Assembly: GCA_025360105.1 (NCBI GenBank)
Contig: JANYCT010000085.1
Location: 1 to 64,000 of the forward strand
Length of the DNA: 64,000 nt
Direction: 5' to 3'
Source: Actinomycetes bacterium
Lineage (GTDB): Bacteria; Actinomycetota; Acidimicrobiia; Acidimicrobiales; Ilumatobacteraceae
Below are positions 1-8,564 of the stretch, piece after piece. A program made the position numbers and the translations under genes. The notes under the pieces were generated by a model. The model was given only the letters and a program-made list of their open reading frames with translations. It searched no databases and had not been told where the DNA came from. Each line of letters starts with the position of its first letter. The stretch's first letter is position 1.

Positions 1-749
1 GTGGCGATGCGGTCGAGCGCGACCTCGGCGTTGTTCGTGACCACCACCATCTGCACCAAGACATCGACGGGCAACGGCCAGCGATCGCCGGCTGCGGCGC
101 GCGCAATGGTGATGCGTTCGGCCAGACCCACATCGGTGAAATGAGTGATGTCGCCGTCGGAACCATCGAGCGACGGTGTGAAGCCGGTGAAGCCGATGAC
201 ATCGGCGAGCCGGCCGGCCGTCTGCAACACACGGGTTCCGTTGCCGCCGATGAGTAGCCGTACGGGCGGGGAATCGATGCCGCGAATGCCGTGACCGTCG
301 ATCATGTAGTGCGAACCAGAGAATGTGACCATTTCGCCGCCGAGCAGACGCTTCATCACTTCAGCCGATTCGGCCATGCGCGCCACCCGAACGCCCGGTG
401 GGTCGAACGGCATCCCTGCTTCGTCGTACTCGAACTTCATATGCCCTGCGCCCAGGCCGAGTGTCGCGCGCCCACCGCTGAGATCGGCGAGCGCGGCGAA
501 CTCGTGGGCCACGATGCTCGGGTGGCGGAAGTCGTTGTTGAGCACGTAGGTGCCGACGCGCAACGTGGTGGTCACTGCCGCAGCCGCCGCCATCGCGGTG
601 AATGGTGCGGCGCCGCCGCGGGTGAGGTGATCGGCCATCAGCAGGTGGTCGTAACCGATCAGTTCGGCATCGCGGGCCAGCTTCAACCACCCCGAGTTCT
701 CGGTTTGGCTTGCCCCGAACCCAGCCGACAGATTCACGCGGATCGTCAT
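1..749 (-). CDS. LLM-class F420-dependent oxidoreductase (partial, C-terminus off the left edge)
   Basis: This is the N-terminal ~249 residues of a luciferase-like monooxygenase-fold oxidoreductase. Read from ATG 749-747 it opens MTIRVNLSAGFG. It then shows LLM barrel features: YDHLLMADHL, RVGTYVLNNDFRHPS, GGRATLGLGAGHMKFEYDE and RLLIGGNGTRVL. In Actinobacteria this type usually uses coenzyme F420 rather than FMN, but the sequence alone does not settle the cofactor or substrate. The start is supported by a TAGGCT box 7 bases upstream and no Shine-Dalgarno sequence. It is divergent from the flavodoxin-like gene at 792. The reading frame is open to base 1, so the truncation is due to the window and not decay. 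Confidence 0.85.
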   Translation of the reverse strand, partial: MTIRVNLSAGFGASQTENSGWLKLARDAELIGYDHLLMADHLTRGGAAPFTAMAAAAAVTTTLRVGTYVLNNDFRHPSIVAHEFAALADLSGGRATLGLGAGHMKFEYDEAGMPFDPPGVRVARMAESAEVMKRLLGGEMVTFSGSHYMIDGHGIRGIDSPPVRLLIGGNGTRVLQTAGRLADVIGFTGFTPSLDGSDGDITHFTDVGLAERITIARAAAGDRWPLPVDVLVQMVVVTNNAEVALDRIA

Positions 750-756
750 GAACGCA

Positions 757-762
757 AGCCTA
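757..762 (-). promoter_or_regulatory. -10-like TAGGCT, leaderless start
   Basis: TAGGCT on the minus strand lies 7 bases before the ATG of the oxidoreductase at 749. No Shine-Dalgarno sequence is visible. The spacing implies transcription starting at or next to the start codon. Confidence 0.5.
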
Positions 763-791
763 GGGCCCTGCGCGTGCTTGAATCTGTAGGT

Positions 792-1223
792 ATGAATGCA
801 GCGATTCTTGTTGAGAGCCTCACGGGCAACACGTGGAAGGCGGCCGAACTGGTTGCGGCCAACCTGCAGCAGGCGGGCTGGGGAATCACCGGACTGTCGA
901 AGGTGAAAGAACCCGACCACGCCAGCATCCAACAAGCCGACCTCGTGCTTATCGGTACGTGGACGCACGGTCTGTTCGTGGTGGGCCAGGCACCGGCGGG
1001 CGCAGCCCTCATCAGCCAACTCCCCGCGATGCACGGCAAGCAGGCAGCGGTGTTCTGCACCTTTGCGCTCAATCCGGCCAAGACGCTCGAAAAGATGACG
1101 GGCATCGTGTCCGGTCTCGGTGCCGATGTGATCGGTGGTCTGGCGATGAACCGCCGCCATCTCGATCGCAATGCCGAGGAGTTCGCGATGCGCCTCCTCG
1201 ACGCCATCCCCGTTCGCGCCTGA
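792..1223 (+). CDS. flavodoxin-domain protein
   Basis: A 143-residue flavodoxin-fold protein beginning MNAAILVESLTGNT. The SLTGNTWKAA stretch near residues 8-17 matches the flavodoxin FMN phosphate-binding loop (T/S-x-T-G-N-T). The IGTWTHGLFVVGQ and VFCTFALNPAKT stretches fit the later flavin-contacting loops. It is probably a cytosolic FMN electron carrier or flavodoxin-like oxidoreductase; the partner is unknown. The open frame extends upstream to 291, but that part is antisense to the neighbouring oxidoreductase. ATG 792 is therefore the start, because the family motif lies at the expected distance from it. It is single-gene sized and followed by the convergent S4-domain gene 13 bases downstream. 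Confidence 0.75.
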   Translation: MNAAILVESLTGNTWKAAELVAANLQQAGWGITGLSKVKEPDHASIQQADLVLIGTWTHGLFVVGQAPAGAALISQLPAMHGKQAAVFCTFALNPAKTLEKMTGIVSGLGADVIGGLAMNRRHLDRNAEEFAMRLLDAIPVRA

Positions 1224-1236
1224 CGCGACGCATCGC

Positions 1237-1617
1237 TCAGCGGGCGCGGAAGCGATCGAGCTGACGTCGATCGCGTTTGGTCGGCCTGCCGGTGCCACGT
1301 GCGCGCACGAACGGCGGGGCGAGGTCGTCGGGTGGTGGCGGCGGGGGGCTGTGATCAACCACACAGTTGGCGGCGATGGCAGCGCCGACTCGCTTGTCGA
1401 TGACGACAGCGATCTCCAGAATGCGGTCGCGCCCGCCGGCGAATGCAGTGATCCGATCGCCGACGCGCACCGCAGTGGATGGCTTGGCCGACGCGCCGTT
1501 CACGCGCACCTTGCCACCCGAGCACGCATCACCCGCAGAGGTGCGCGTGGGGTACAGCCGCACGGCCCACAGCCACTTGTCGACACGCGTCTGCTCCACC
1601 CGACAACGATGCCACAT
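1237..1617 (-). CDS. S4-domain RNA-binding protein (Hsp15-like)
   Basis: A 126-residue protein whose core, TRVDKWLWAVRLYPTRTSA, is the S4 RNA-binding helix-loop motif typical of Hsp15/RluB-type small proteins. It is followed by GGKVRVNG and VRVGDRI, the rest of the S4 fold. In E. coli, Hsp15 binds stalled 50S subunits carrying peptidyl-tRNA. The C-terminal tail contains a run of seven prolines and ends in a basic RPTKRDRRQLDRFRAR stretch, suited to RNA contact. Two starts are possible: ATG 1617, which has a GAGAG 5 bases upstream, and GTG 1599, which would begin VEQTRVD as in related proteins. The open frame further upstream to 1854 has no support. Confidence 0.8.
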   Translation of the reverse strand: MWHRCRVEQTRVDKWLWAVRLYPTRTSAGDACSGGKVRVNGASAKPSTAVRVGDRITAFAGGRDRILEIAVVIDKRVGAAIAANCVVDHSPPPPPPDDLAPPFVRARGTGRPTKRDRRQLDRFRAR

Positions 1618-1717
1618 CGCGACTCTCGTCTGCCGTAGTGCGGGGCCAAACCCGCCATGCAGCTTGGTTTGGCCGAGGGAAGGTGTCGAACGTCGACACT
1701 TTCGCTCAGGCAAAATC

Positions 1718-3100
1718 TCAGGATCGGGTTTCGGTGGGGTCGCCGATGTGGCCGAGGAAGAGCACCGCGCCCGTTGGGTTGTCACGGATCGCGAACACGA
1801 ACGGTCGATCGAGGGTGAGTACAACCGGTCCATCGAGCGGCGCAGACGTGGCACGCATCACCGCGGCCGTTGCGGCGGCGGCTTCGGTACCGGCTTCGTC
1901 GACGGTGATGTTGGCCTGATGGATCACGGCTCCGATGACGAGCTTGTCCTCGGTGGTCATCCCGCTGAAATCGGCCGAGTCGGTGAACGCAGTGGGCATA
2001 CCCATCGCAGCGAGCAACGTAGACAGCTCGGCCATCGTTTCGATGTCGAACTTCGGCAGCGACAAGGTGACCTGACGGGTCGTTGGCGTTGCATCCTGCA
2101 TCGACGAGGCCGCAGCAACAGCGGACTCGAGTGACGTGCCGACGTCGGGCAGCACCAGCACCATGCTCAACTCGTTGCCCACGTACGGCAGTTCCACCGC
2201 CTGCCAGCCGTCGCCCTTGGAGTAGTTCAGTTCCTCGCCGAGACGCATGAACGGGGTCTGCACCACCGAGCCACGAAGCGTGGTGAATGCTGCCGGCGCG
2301 GTGCTCTGTTTGACAAACGCGTTCAGCCAAGGCGCCTTCATGTAGATCGCGTTCACGAGGGTGAGCCGCGCGTCGGGTGCGATGACTCCCTGTGGGAGCA
2401 ACTCGGGGATGCGCCGCTCGGTTGCGTCGTTCACCCACGCGTTGATGAGCTTGCGGGCCCCCTCGGGGTCGGACTTGTAGTCAACGAGTTGCAACCCGGC
2501 GCCGTACTCGGTGGCGAGTACATCGAGGAACGCCGTTTCGAAAGCAAGGCCCTGTTGGCCCCACAGGGAGTTGGCAACGTTGAGGGTGACGTCGACCGGG
2601 TCACTGCCGGGCATCGGTACCTGCTTGGTACGGCTATCGAACGCGGAGGACAACGCGTTCATCGAGTGAGGCAATGCGGTCGCGTCGCCGACATGCAGCA
2701 CGGTGTCCATCTCCGTGGCCGTTGCACCGCGTGCACCGGCTCGTGTCATCGCCAGTGCAATGGCGATGCTGGCTGGCGAGAAAACGAGGTTCTGCTCTGG
2801 TGCGGCTTGATCGACGGTGGGGCTCCTCGTGCGTGCGGGGTCGTTCAGCACGCGATACATGTCGACGCCGAAGTCGTTGACGACCGCGGTGGCCACGGCT
2901 GCGTCGGCAAGCGAGGAGACGGCGCGCGGCTTCGCGGACCGAGCAACGCCAGCCGCGCCCGACGGAGTCGATGGCGGCGTGGTCGGCCCGGAAGATGACC
3001 CCGTTGTCACGCCACCCTCCGATGAGCATCCCTGCAGCGAACCGGCCGCAGCAGCGACGGCCGGCACAGCGAGTAGGGCCAGGAAACTTCGTCGATCCAT
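1718..3100 (-). CDS. serpin-family protein, predicted lipoprotein
   Basis: A 460-residue serpin with an N-terminal export signal. The start MDRRSFLALLAVPA carries an arginine pair and hydrophobic stretch ending in a lipobox-like LQGC near residue 24, so it is probably exported and lipid-anchored. Serpin marks include NLVFSPASIAIALAM, LTLVNAIYMKAPW, the hinge DEAGTEAAAATAAV around residues 400-415 and the C-terminal RPFVFAIRDNPTGAVLF. The alanine-rich hinge is of the inhibitory kind. Counting from it puts P1-P1' near Thr-Ser (RATSAP). The start is chosen because AAGGA lies 7 bases before ATG 3100; the frame is open further upstream. A Ser/Thr/Pro-rich spacer follows the lipobox. Target protease unknown. 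Confidence 0.9.
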   Translation of the reverse strand: MDRRSFLALLAVPAVAAAAGSLQGCSSEGGVTTGSSSGPTTPPSTPSGAAGVARSAKPRAVSSLADAAVATAVVNDFGVDMYRVLNDPARTRSPTVDQAAPEQNLVFSPASIAIALAMTRAGARGATATEMDTVLHVGDATALPHSMNALSSAFDSRTKQVPMPGSDPVDVTLNVANSLWGQQGLAFETAFLDVLATEYGAGLQLVDYKSDPEGARKLINAWVNDATERRIPELLPQGVIAPDARLTLVNAIYMKAPWLNAFVKQSTAPAAFTTLRGSVVQTPFMRLGEELNYSKGDGWQAVELPYVGNELSMVLVLPDVGTSLESAVAAASSMQDATPTTRQVTLSLPKFDIETMAELSTLLAAMGMPTAFTDSADFSGMTTEDKLVIGAVIHQANITVDEAGTEAAAATAAVMRATSAPLDGPVVLTLDRPFVFAIRDNPTGAVLFLGHIGDPTETRS

Positions 3101-3134
3101 AGTGGCGTCCTTGTGTGAGTGATGACCAGTGCTC

Positions 3135-3653
3135 CTACGACGTCGCGGTGGTGCCCGTTGGTTCCGCAGATGTGGGCAGCAGGTCGAGCGACAGCAGACC
3201 ATCGGGCGACACCACCGGATTCACACCAGCGGGTGGTAGCGCCAGATCGGTGACCAGAATCGTGCGCCCATCGCAGTCAGTGAACTGACGAGTCCTTTGA
3301 ATCTGGGTGACTTTGCACGACACATCGCGGTCGGCCGGGTAGGCCATGTGGATCGCCCAGTTCGTCTGCGGGTCGGGGCCGGTGTGGTCGAGCACAATGG
3401 TGCGACGGCCGTTCGACTGCAACAGGTCGGGGAAGATGAGTGGCCCGTCCGCGGCGATCGACTTGGCAATCGCGCTCGTGCGTCCCACATCGAACACCGT
3501 TGGCGCAAAGCGATTCGCCGTAGAGTCGCCGGTGCGCGAGATGTAGCTGGCGATTCCCCACAGGAACAGCCCGAGCAGTGTGAAGAAGGCAATGCCCGCC
3601 AGAATCGGCACGACGGCGCGCGCCAGCGGTGAACGAAGTTGTGGGCGTCGCAT
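3135..3653 (-). CDS. membrane-anchored protein, possible degenerate Rieske-like domain
   Basis: A 172-residue protein of unknown function. Residues 1-14 are basic, followed by one transmembrane segment (AVVPILAGIAFFTLLGLFLW) and an extracytoplasmic domain of about 135 residues. Near the end, a Cys-x15-Cys pair (SCKVTQ...TDCDGRT) precedes DLALPPAGVNP and DGLLSLDLLP. This is reminiscent of the tail of a Rieske domain (PPP...V..DG.L), but the CxH and CxxH cluster ligands are absent. ATG 3653 is chosen because the signal anchor follows directly; the frame is open to 3920 but overlaps the divergent B12-binding gene. It lies 34 bases upstream of the serpin and may be cotranscribed. Rieske ancestry is only a resemblance. 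Confidence 0.6.
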   Translation of the reverse strand: MRRPQLRSPLARAVVPILAGIAFFTLLGLFLWGIASYISRTGDSTANRFAPTVFDVGRTSAIAKSIAADGPLIFPDLLQSNGRRTIVLDHTGPDPQTNWAIHMAYPADRDVSCKVTQIQRTRQFTDCDGRTILVTDLALPPAGVNPVVSPDGLLSLDLLPTSAEPTGTTATS

Positions 3654-3746
3654 TGCCCTCAGTCTGCCTGCTTGTGAGCGGCGATACTCAGCGTGGTGTG
3701 GGGCCTTCGATTCGGGGCCGGTTGTGATAATCGGTGCGCACCCGCC

Positions 3747-3752
3747 TAGGGT
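3747..3752 (+). promoter_or_regulatory. -10-like TAGGGT before B12-binding gene
   Basis: TAGGGT lies 9 bases before GTG 3762, with no Shine-Dalgarno sequence between. It probably drives a near-leaderless transcript of the B12-binding protein and the downstream sucCD. Confidence 0.45.
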
Positions 3753-3761
3753 TCGTTTCTC

Positions 3762-4166
3762 GTGAAGCGGACTTACCGTGTTGTCGTTGCCAAGCCCGGC
3801 CTGGATGGGCATGATCGTGGCGCAAAGACCATTACCCGCGCCTTGCGCGACCATGGCTTCGAGGTCATCTACACGGGGCTGCACCAGACGCCCGAACAGA
3901 TCGCCGAGACCGCGCTGCAAGAAGATGTCGATGCTGTGGGGTTGTCATTGCTCAGTGGCGCGCACCTCACCTTGTTCCCGAGAGTGATGGAAGAACTGCG
4001 CAACCGCGACCTCGGCGACGTACTCGTCTTTGGTGGCGGTGTGATCCCCGACGCCGATGCCCGTGCGCTTGCCGAGCAGGGCGTCGCCAACATCTTCGGC
4101 CCCGGCAGCTCGCTCAAGGCCATCGCCGCCTGGCTCGAAACCGAACTCGACAACAGAGAGGACTGA
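3762..4166 (+). CDS. methylmalonyl-CoA mutase C-terminal (B12-binding) subunit
   Basis: A 134-residue stand-alone cobalamin-binding domain of the acyl-CoA mutase type. It carries the base-off/His-on signature: DGHDRG at residues 15-20 (DxHxxG, the His being the lower cobalt ligand), SLLSG for the SxL element and VFGGGVI for the GG element. In two-part mutases this small subunit pairs with a separate (beta/alpha)8 subunit that isomerises methylmalonyl-CoA and succinyl-CoA or a related acyl-CoA. The large subunit is not in this window. The start is GTG 3762. It is followed 2 bases later by sucC, whose product handles succinyl-CoA, which fits a propionate-to-TCA route. Confidence 0.9.
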   Translation: MKRTYRVVVAKPGLDGHDRGAKTITRALRDHGFEVIYTGLHQTPEQIAETALQEDVDAVGLSLLSGAHLTLFPRVMEELRNRDLGDVLVFGGGVIPDADARALAEQGVANIFGPGSSLKAIAAWLETELDNRED

Positions 4167-4168
4167 CC

Positions 4169-5320
4169 TTGGATCTCTTCGAATATCAAGGCAAGCAGTA
4201 CTTCGCCCGCTACGACATCCCCGTGAGCCCCGGAGGCATCGCCGACACGGTCGCGGAAGCTGTCGTGCAGGCCGACGCCGCCGGTTATCCGGTGGTCGTC
4301 AAGGCCCAGGTGCAGGTGGGTGGTCGTGGCAAGGCCGGCGGCATCAAGCTCGCCAACAATGCCGATGAGGTTCGCCTCCACGCCGGCAACATCTTGGGCA
4401 TGGACATCAAGGGCCATCTCGTCAAGCGAGTCTGGGTGGAATACGCCAGCGACATCGCCGAGGAGTACTACGCCAGCTTCACTCTCGATCGCGCCGCCAA
4501 GCAGCACTTGCTGATGCTCTCGGTCGAGGGTGGCGTCGAGATCGAGGCTGTGGCTGAGACCAACCCTGACGCGATCCTGTTGCGTCACATCAATCCCATC
4601 GATGGCATCGATCTCGCCTGGGCACGTCAGGCTGCGATCGACGCGAAGATGCCCGAGCAATCGGTCGAGGGCGTCGCCTCGATTCTCGTCAAGCTGTACC
4701 GCTGCTTCACCGAGGGCGACTGCGACCTGGCCGAGATCAACCCGCTCATCCTCAAGCCCACGGGCGAGATTCATGCGCTCGATGCCAAGGTAAGCCTCGA
4801 CAACAACGCCGACTTCCGTCATCCCGAGTGGGCCGAGTATCACGCCACAGAAGAACTCGATGAGCGCGAACTGATGGCCCGTGAGAAGGGTTTGCAGTAC
4901 ATCGGCTTGCAGGGTTCCGTTGGCATCATCGCCAACGGTGCCGGTCTGGCGATGAGCACGCTCGACGTGGTCAATCAGGTAGGTGGCTCGGCCGCGAACT
5001 TCCTCGACATCGGTGGTGGGGCGAATGCCGATCTCATGTCGGCAGCGCTCGAGGTCATCAACTCCGACCACAGCGTGAAGAGCATCCTGATCAACATCTT
5101 CGGCGGCATCACCCGCGGCGAGGAAGTGGCCAAGGGCATCGTCGAGGCGCTGAATCGTGTCGAACTGCGTGCACCGATCGTGATCCGTCTCGACGGCACC
5201 AACGCCACCGAGGGCCGCCAGATCCTCGAGAGCGCGGGCATCCCCGAGAGCGTGTTGCAGAGCAAACCCACCATGTTGGAGGCTGCTCGTGCGGCCGTAG
5301 CAATAGCGAACGCGAACTGA
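4169..5320 (+). CDS. sucC: succinyl-CoA synthetase, beta subunit
   Basis: A 383-residue ATP-grasp protein, beta subunit of ADP/GDP-forming succinate-CoA ligase, which makes ATP or GTP while converting succinyl-CoA to succinate. It opens [19 protein letters not shown], as the family does. It has the nucleotide-binding [11 protein letters not shown] near residue 50, EINPLIL, and the C-terminal CoA ligase half with [16 protein letters not shown]. Length matches the family (~385-395). The start is TTG 4169, preceded by GAGAGGA, a good Shine-Dalgarno sequence. It lies 2 bases after the B12-binding gene and 7 bases before sucD, so the three form an operon. Cytosolic TCA-cycle enzyme. Confidence 0.97.
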   Translation: MDLFEYQGKQYFARYDIPVSPGGIADTVAEAVVQADAAGYPVVVKAQVQVGGRGKAGGIKLANNADEVRLHAGNILGMDIKGHLVKRVWVEYASDIAEEYYASFTLDRAAKQHLLMLSVEGGVEIEAVAETNPDAILLRHINPIDGIDLAWARQAAIDAKMPEQSVEGVASILVKLYRCFTEGDCDLAEINPLILKPTGEIHALDAKVSLDNNADFRHPEWAEYHATEELDERELMAREKGLQYIGLQGSVGIIANGAGLAMSTLDVVNQVGGSAANFLDIGGGANADLMSAALEVINSDHSVKSILINIFGGITRGEEVAKGIVEALNRVELRAPIVIRLDGTNATEGRQILESAGIPESVLQSKPTMLEAARAAVAIANAN

Positions 5321-5327
5321 GGCAGAC

Positions 5328-6227
5328 ATGGCGATTTTTGTAGATCAAAACACCAAGGTCATCGTGCAGGGCCTCACCGGCGGGCAGGGCAAGTACCACG
5401 GCCTTCGCAACCGCGCGTATGGCACCCAGGTCGTCGGTGGCGTCACCCCGGGCAAGGCCGGCCAAGACGTCGAGGGCATCCCGGTGTTCAACACCGTCGC
5501 CGAGGCCGTAGCGGCCACCGGTGCCGACGCCTCGTTCATCGCCGTGCCACCCAAGGCCGCATCGGCGGCCATCCTCGAAGCCGCCGCCGCGGGTGTGCGT
5601 TTCGTGGTGTGCATCACCGAGGGCATCCCCGCTCAGGACGAAGCGCGTGTCTACAACACGCTCATCCGTGACTACCCCAACACCCGCCTGCTCGGCCCCA
5701 ACTGCCCGGGCATCATCAGCCCCGGTAAGTGCAACATCGGTATCACCGCCGGCGAGATCGCTGAGTTGCCCACGGCCACGGGTCCCAACGTGGGCATCGT
5801 GTCGCGTTCGGGCACGCTCACGTATCAGGCGTTGTACGAACTGAAGCAGCGTGGCATCGGCGTGTCCACCTGCGTGGGCATCGGCGGTGATCCCGTGCCA
5901 GGCACCAACTTCATCGACTGCCTGCGCGAGTTCCAGGCCGATCCCGAGACGCACGCGATCATCATGATCGGTGAGATCGGTGGCTCCGCCGAAGAAGAGG
6001 CGGCTGAGTTCATCAAGGCAAACGTCACCAAACCGATGAGTGCCTACATCGCCGGCGTCACAGCGCCTGCCGGCAAGAAGATGGGCCACGCCGGCGCCAT
6101 CGTCAGTGGCGGTAAGGGCACAGCTCAGGGCAAGATGGATGCGCTCGCCGCCGCCGGTGTGCGCGTCGGTCTGAACCCCACCGAGGCCAGCGATCTGATG
6201 GGTGAGATCGTTGCCTCGCTGCGCTGA
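5328..6227 (+). CDS. sucD: succinyl-CoA synthetase, alpha subunit
   Basis: A 299-residue alpha subunit of succinate-CoA ligase, containing the CoA-binding Rossmann domain and the phosphorylated histidine. It begins [21 protein letters not shown], has the [12 protein letters not shown] and [11 protein letters not shown] segments, [17 protein letters not shown], and the active-site [19 protein letters not shown] in which His (GHAGA) is phosphorylated. Length matches the family. ATG 5328 follows sucC by 7 bases. The transcript is closed by the strong hairpin at 6264-6296. It works with sucC as the alpha2beta2 or alpha-beta enzyme. Confidence 0.97.
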   Translation: MAIFVDQNTKVIVQGLTGGQGKYHGLRNRAYGTQVVGGVTPGKAGQDVEGIPVFNTVAEAVAATGADASFIAVPPKAASAAILEAAAAGVRFVVCITEGIPAQDEARVYNTLIRDYPNTRLLGPNCPGIISPGKCNIGITAGEIAELPTATGPNVGIVSRSGTLTYQALYELKQRGIGVSTCVGIGGDPVPGTNFIDCLREFQADPETHAIIMIGEIGGSAEEEAAEFIKANVTKPMSAYIAGVTAPAGKKMGHAGAIVSGGKGTAQGKMDALAAAGVRVGLNPTEASDLMGEIVASLR

Positions 6228-6263
6228 TTCGAAGTCTCGGCCCGAAGGGGCTACTGAGCCGTG

Positions 6264-6296
6264 AAAGAGCCCCGGACCACTGGTCCGGGGCTCTTT
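6264..6296 (+). terminator. intrinsic terminator after sucD
   Basis: A near-perfect 16-base inverted repeat (AAAGAGCCCCGGACCA with its complement) centred on base 6280 is followed by a short T-rich run ATTT. It closes the mutase-sucCD operon. It also lies downstream of the convergent gene ending at 6324, so it may work in both directions. Confidence 0.85.
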
Positions 6297-6323
6297 ATTT
6301 CGCGAGTGCGGCTGTTGGCTGGC

Positions 6324-6848
6324 TCAGCCAGCGGGCGGCGGGGGAGGAGGCGGGCTCATGTCGGCCGGCGGTGGCGGCGGGGGAGGCGTGTCACCGCCCT
6401 GGTTGAACGATGCCTTGAGCTTGTTCATGTCCTTGAGATCGTCGATCGATCCGCCGGACTCCTGGAAGGTGAGGAACCCGCCCGCTGCGACGGCAATCGC
6501 TGCGATCGTGCCGATGTACAGGCCGATCGAACGATCGAAGTAGGTCTCACCGATAAGGAGCTTGAGAACGACGAAGAACGTGCCCAGCACGCCGACCGCC
6601 AAGAACGCGACAGGTGGGATCTTCGGAGCAGCCACACCGAACGCAGGGAGGGCAAGGATCACCGCACCGGCGAGGAACGCGATGAACCACAGCGTGCACC
6701 ACAGGAAGCCGACATCGAAGCCGTTGGCGCTGCCGTCGATGCCGAAGCCGATGGAGATAGAGAACCAACTGAGGAATGATGCGATCGCGAAGAGGATGCT
6801 TCCTCCGATGAACACCATCCCGCCCTTACTGATCTTGCTGACATCCAT
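6324..6848 (-). CDS. four-helix membrane protein with poly-proline tail
   Basis: A 174-residue protein of unknown function. Four hydrophobic segments can be seen: GGMVFIGGSILFAIASFLSW, LWCTLWFIAFLAGAVILAL, PPVAFLAVGVLGTFFVVLKL and IGLYIGTIAAIAVAAGGFL. A cytoplasmic-looking tail follows, with two seven-proline runs (PPPPPPPADMSPPPPPPP) at residues ~157-172. Proteins with this layout are common, unnamed membrane proteins of Actinobacteria. The start ATG 6848 is preceded by GGAGG, one of the clearest Shine-Dalgarno sequences in the window. It stands alone, convergent to sucD and divergent from purH. Confidence 0.75.
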   Translation of the reverse strand: MDVSKISKGGMVFIGGSILFAIASFLSWFSISIGFGIDGSANGFDVGFLWCTLWFIAFLAGAVILALPAFGVAAPKIPPVAFLAVGVLGTFFVVLKLLIGETYFDRSIGLYIGTIAAIAVAAGGFLTFQESGGSIDDLKDMNKLKASFNQGGDTPPPPPPPADMSPPPPPPPAG

Positions 6849-6944
6849 ATTTGCCTCCGTGAGTACTGAATGTTGATCTTGGCGCGACCATACACCTTGT
6901 TTACATCTTGTCCGAGTGATCCTTTCGGCCCAATTCAGTGGCCC

Positions 6945-6950
6945 TAGGGT
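6945..6950 (+). promoter_or_regulatory. -10-like TAGGGT, leaderless start of purH
   Basis: TAGGGT sits exactly 6 bases before GTG 6957. There is no Shine-Dalgarno sequence, so the purH transcript probably starts at the GTG. Confidence 0.55.
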
Positions 6951-6956
6951 TGACCC

Positions 6957-8483
6957 GTGCCTACTGCCTTACTGTCCGTGTTCGACAAGACCGGCGTCGT
7001 CGCGTTCGCTTGCGGCCTGCATGATCTCGGCTGGCGTCTCGTTAGCAGCGGCGGTACCGCGAAGGCGCTCGCCGCCGCGGGTCTTCCCGTCACCGATCTG
7101 GCCGAACTCACCGGGTATCCGGCGATTCTCGGGCATCGCGTGGTGACCCTGCATCCGGTGATCCACGGTGGCCTGCTCGCCGATCTCGATCAGGCCGAAC
7201 ACGTCGACGAATTGGCGCAGTACGGCATCGAGCCATTCGCGTTGGCCGTGGTGAACCTGTATCCGTTCAGTGCCGAGCCAGGTATCGAGCTGATCGATAT
7301 CGGCGGCCCGACGCTGATTCGTGCAGCGGCCAAGAATCACGCCCACGTCGGCGTGGTGATGGACCCTGCGCAGTACGACGGAGTGCTCGCCGAACTCCGC
7401 AGCGAGGGCTCGTTGACGGCATCGACGCGCCGCTCGCTTGCGGCCACGGCCTTTGCGCGGATCGCCGCGTATGACGCCGACATCGCGAACTGGTTCGCAG
7501 CGGGTGAGCAGCAGGGCGCACTGGCCGCCGATCCGACCGCCTCGGCGCTGCCCGACAGTCTGCATCTGTCACTCGAGCTCGCCCAGCCCCTTCGCTACGG
7601 CGAGAATCCGCATCAACAGGGTGCTCGGTACCGGCGCATGGGTGCCACGAGTTGGTGGGATACGGCCACGCAACACGGCGGCAAGGAACTCAGCTACCTC
7701 AACGTGTACGACACCGAGGCCGCATGGAAACTCGTGAACCGCTTCGATCAACCAGCCGTGGTCATCGTGAAGCACGCCAATCCCTGCGGTGTGGCCGTTC
7801 ACGCTGACATCGCCCAGGCCTACGTGTTGGCCAACGCGTGCGATCCCGTGAGCGCTTTCGGTGGCATCGTTGCCGTCAATCGCACCGTTACGGCCGCGCT
7901 CGCTGAGGCGCTCGCGCCGGTATTCACCGAGGTGGTGGTCGCTCCCGGGTTCGAGCTCGCAGCGCTCGGCATCCTCTCGGCGAGAAAGAACCTGCGCGTG
8001 TTGTCGGCGTCGTCGTGGCCATCCTCGGCACTCGATCTGCGTGCCGTCGACGGTGGCCTGCTGGTGCAGCAGGCAGACTCGGTGAACCTCGATCGGTCCA
8101 CGTGGCGTGTTGTCACCGACGCTCAGCCCACCGATGCACAGTGGGGCGACTTGGTCTTCGCATGGCAGGTGTGTGCGGCGGTGAGTAGCAACGCGATCGT
8201 CTTTGCCAAGGATGGCCAGGCGTTCGGCATCGGCGCGGGTCAACAGAATCGGCTCGACTCGGCGCGCATCGCGCACGAGCGCAGCGCCAGCCGCGCCGAC
8301 GGCGGGGTCTGCGCCAGCGACGCCTTCTTCCCGTTCCGCGACGGACTCGATGCCGCCGCAGCGGCAGGCATCCTTGCGGTCATCCAGCCGGGTGGCAGCG
8401 TGCGCGACGACGAGGTCATCGCCGCAGCGAACGAGCACGGCATCGCGATGGTCTTCACCGGCGAGCGGCACTTCCGTCACTGA
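6957..8483 (+). CDS. purH: bifunctional AICAR transformylase/IMP cyclohydrolase
   Basis: A 508-residue bifunctional enzyme catalysing the last two steps of IMP synthesis: formyl transfer from 10-formyl-THF to AICAR, then ring closure. The N-terminal IMPCH domain shows [26 protein letters not shown] and [15 protein letters not shown]. The C-terminal transformylase domain begins around residue 205 with RYGENPHQQ and has the catalytic KHANPCGVA (Lys-His). The end, [11 protein letters not shown], is the usual PurH terminus. Length is typical (~510-520). GTG 6957 is chosen because the family N-terminus starts directly there and a -10 box precedes it by 6 bases. Confidence 0.97.
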   Translation: MPTALLSVFDKTGVVAFACGLHDLGWRLVSSGGTAKALAAAGLPVTDLAELTGYPAILGHRVVTLHPVIHGGLLADLDQAEHVDELAQYGIEPFALAVVNLYPFSAEPGIELIDIGGPTLIRAAAKNHAHVGVVMDPAQYDGVLAELRSEGSLTASTRRSLAATAFARIAAYDADIANWFAAGEQQGALAADPTASALPDSLHLSLELAQPLRYGENPHQQGARYRRMGATSWWDTATQHGGKELSYLNVYDTEAAWKLVNRFDQPAVVIVKHANPCGVAVHADIAQAYVLANACDPVSAFGGIVAVNRTVTAALAEALAPVFTEVVVAPGFELAALGILSARKNLRVLSASSWPSSALDLRAVDGGLLVQQADSVNLDRSTWRVVTDAQPTDAQWGDLVFAWQVCAAVSSNAIVFAKDGQAFGIGAGQQNRLDSARIAHERSASRADGGVCASDAFFPFRDGLDAAAAAGILAVIQPGGSVRDDEVIAAANEHGIAMVFTGERHFRH

Positions 8484-8552
8484 TCGCGGGCGAGGGTGAG
8501 TTCGTCGATCAGTTTGACACAATGCGCACGGTCACTCGCGTGCTCTGTTGGG

Positions 8553-8558
8553 TAGTCT
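8553..8558 (+). promoter_or_regulatory. -10-like TAGTCT, leaderless start of metF
   Basis: TAGTCT is 6 bases upstream of ATG 8565, with no Shine-Dalgarno sequence. The same spacing is seen at purH, mdh and tatA. Confidence 0.55.
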
Positions 8559-8564
8559 GCCCGA

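Noticed and set aside
291-791. N-terminal extension of the flavodoxin-like gene from 291
   Set aside because: This part is antisense to the F420-type oxidoreductase; the flavodoxin motif fits ATG 792.
3869-5329. 486-codon minus-strand open frame opposite sucC
   Set aside because: Shadow of a GC-rich gene in the opposite frame; sucC is unmistakable on the plus strand and the antisense protein has no recognisable motifs.
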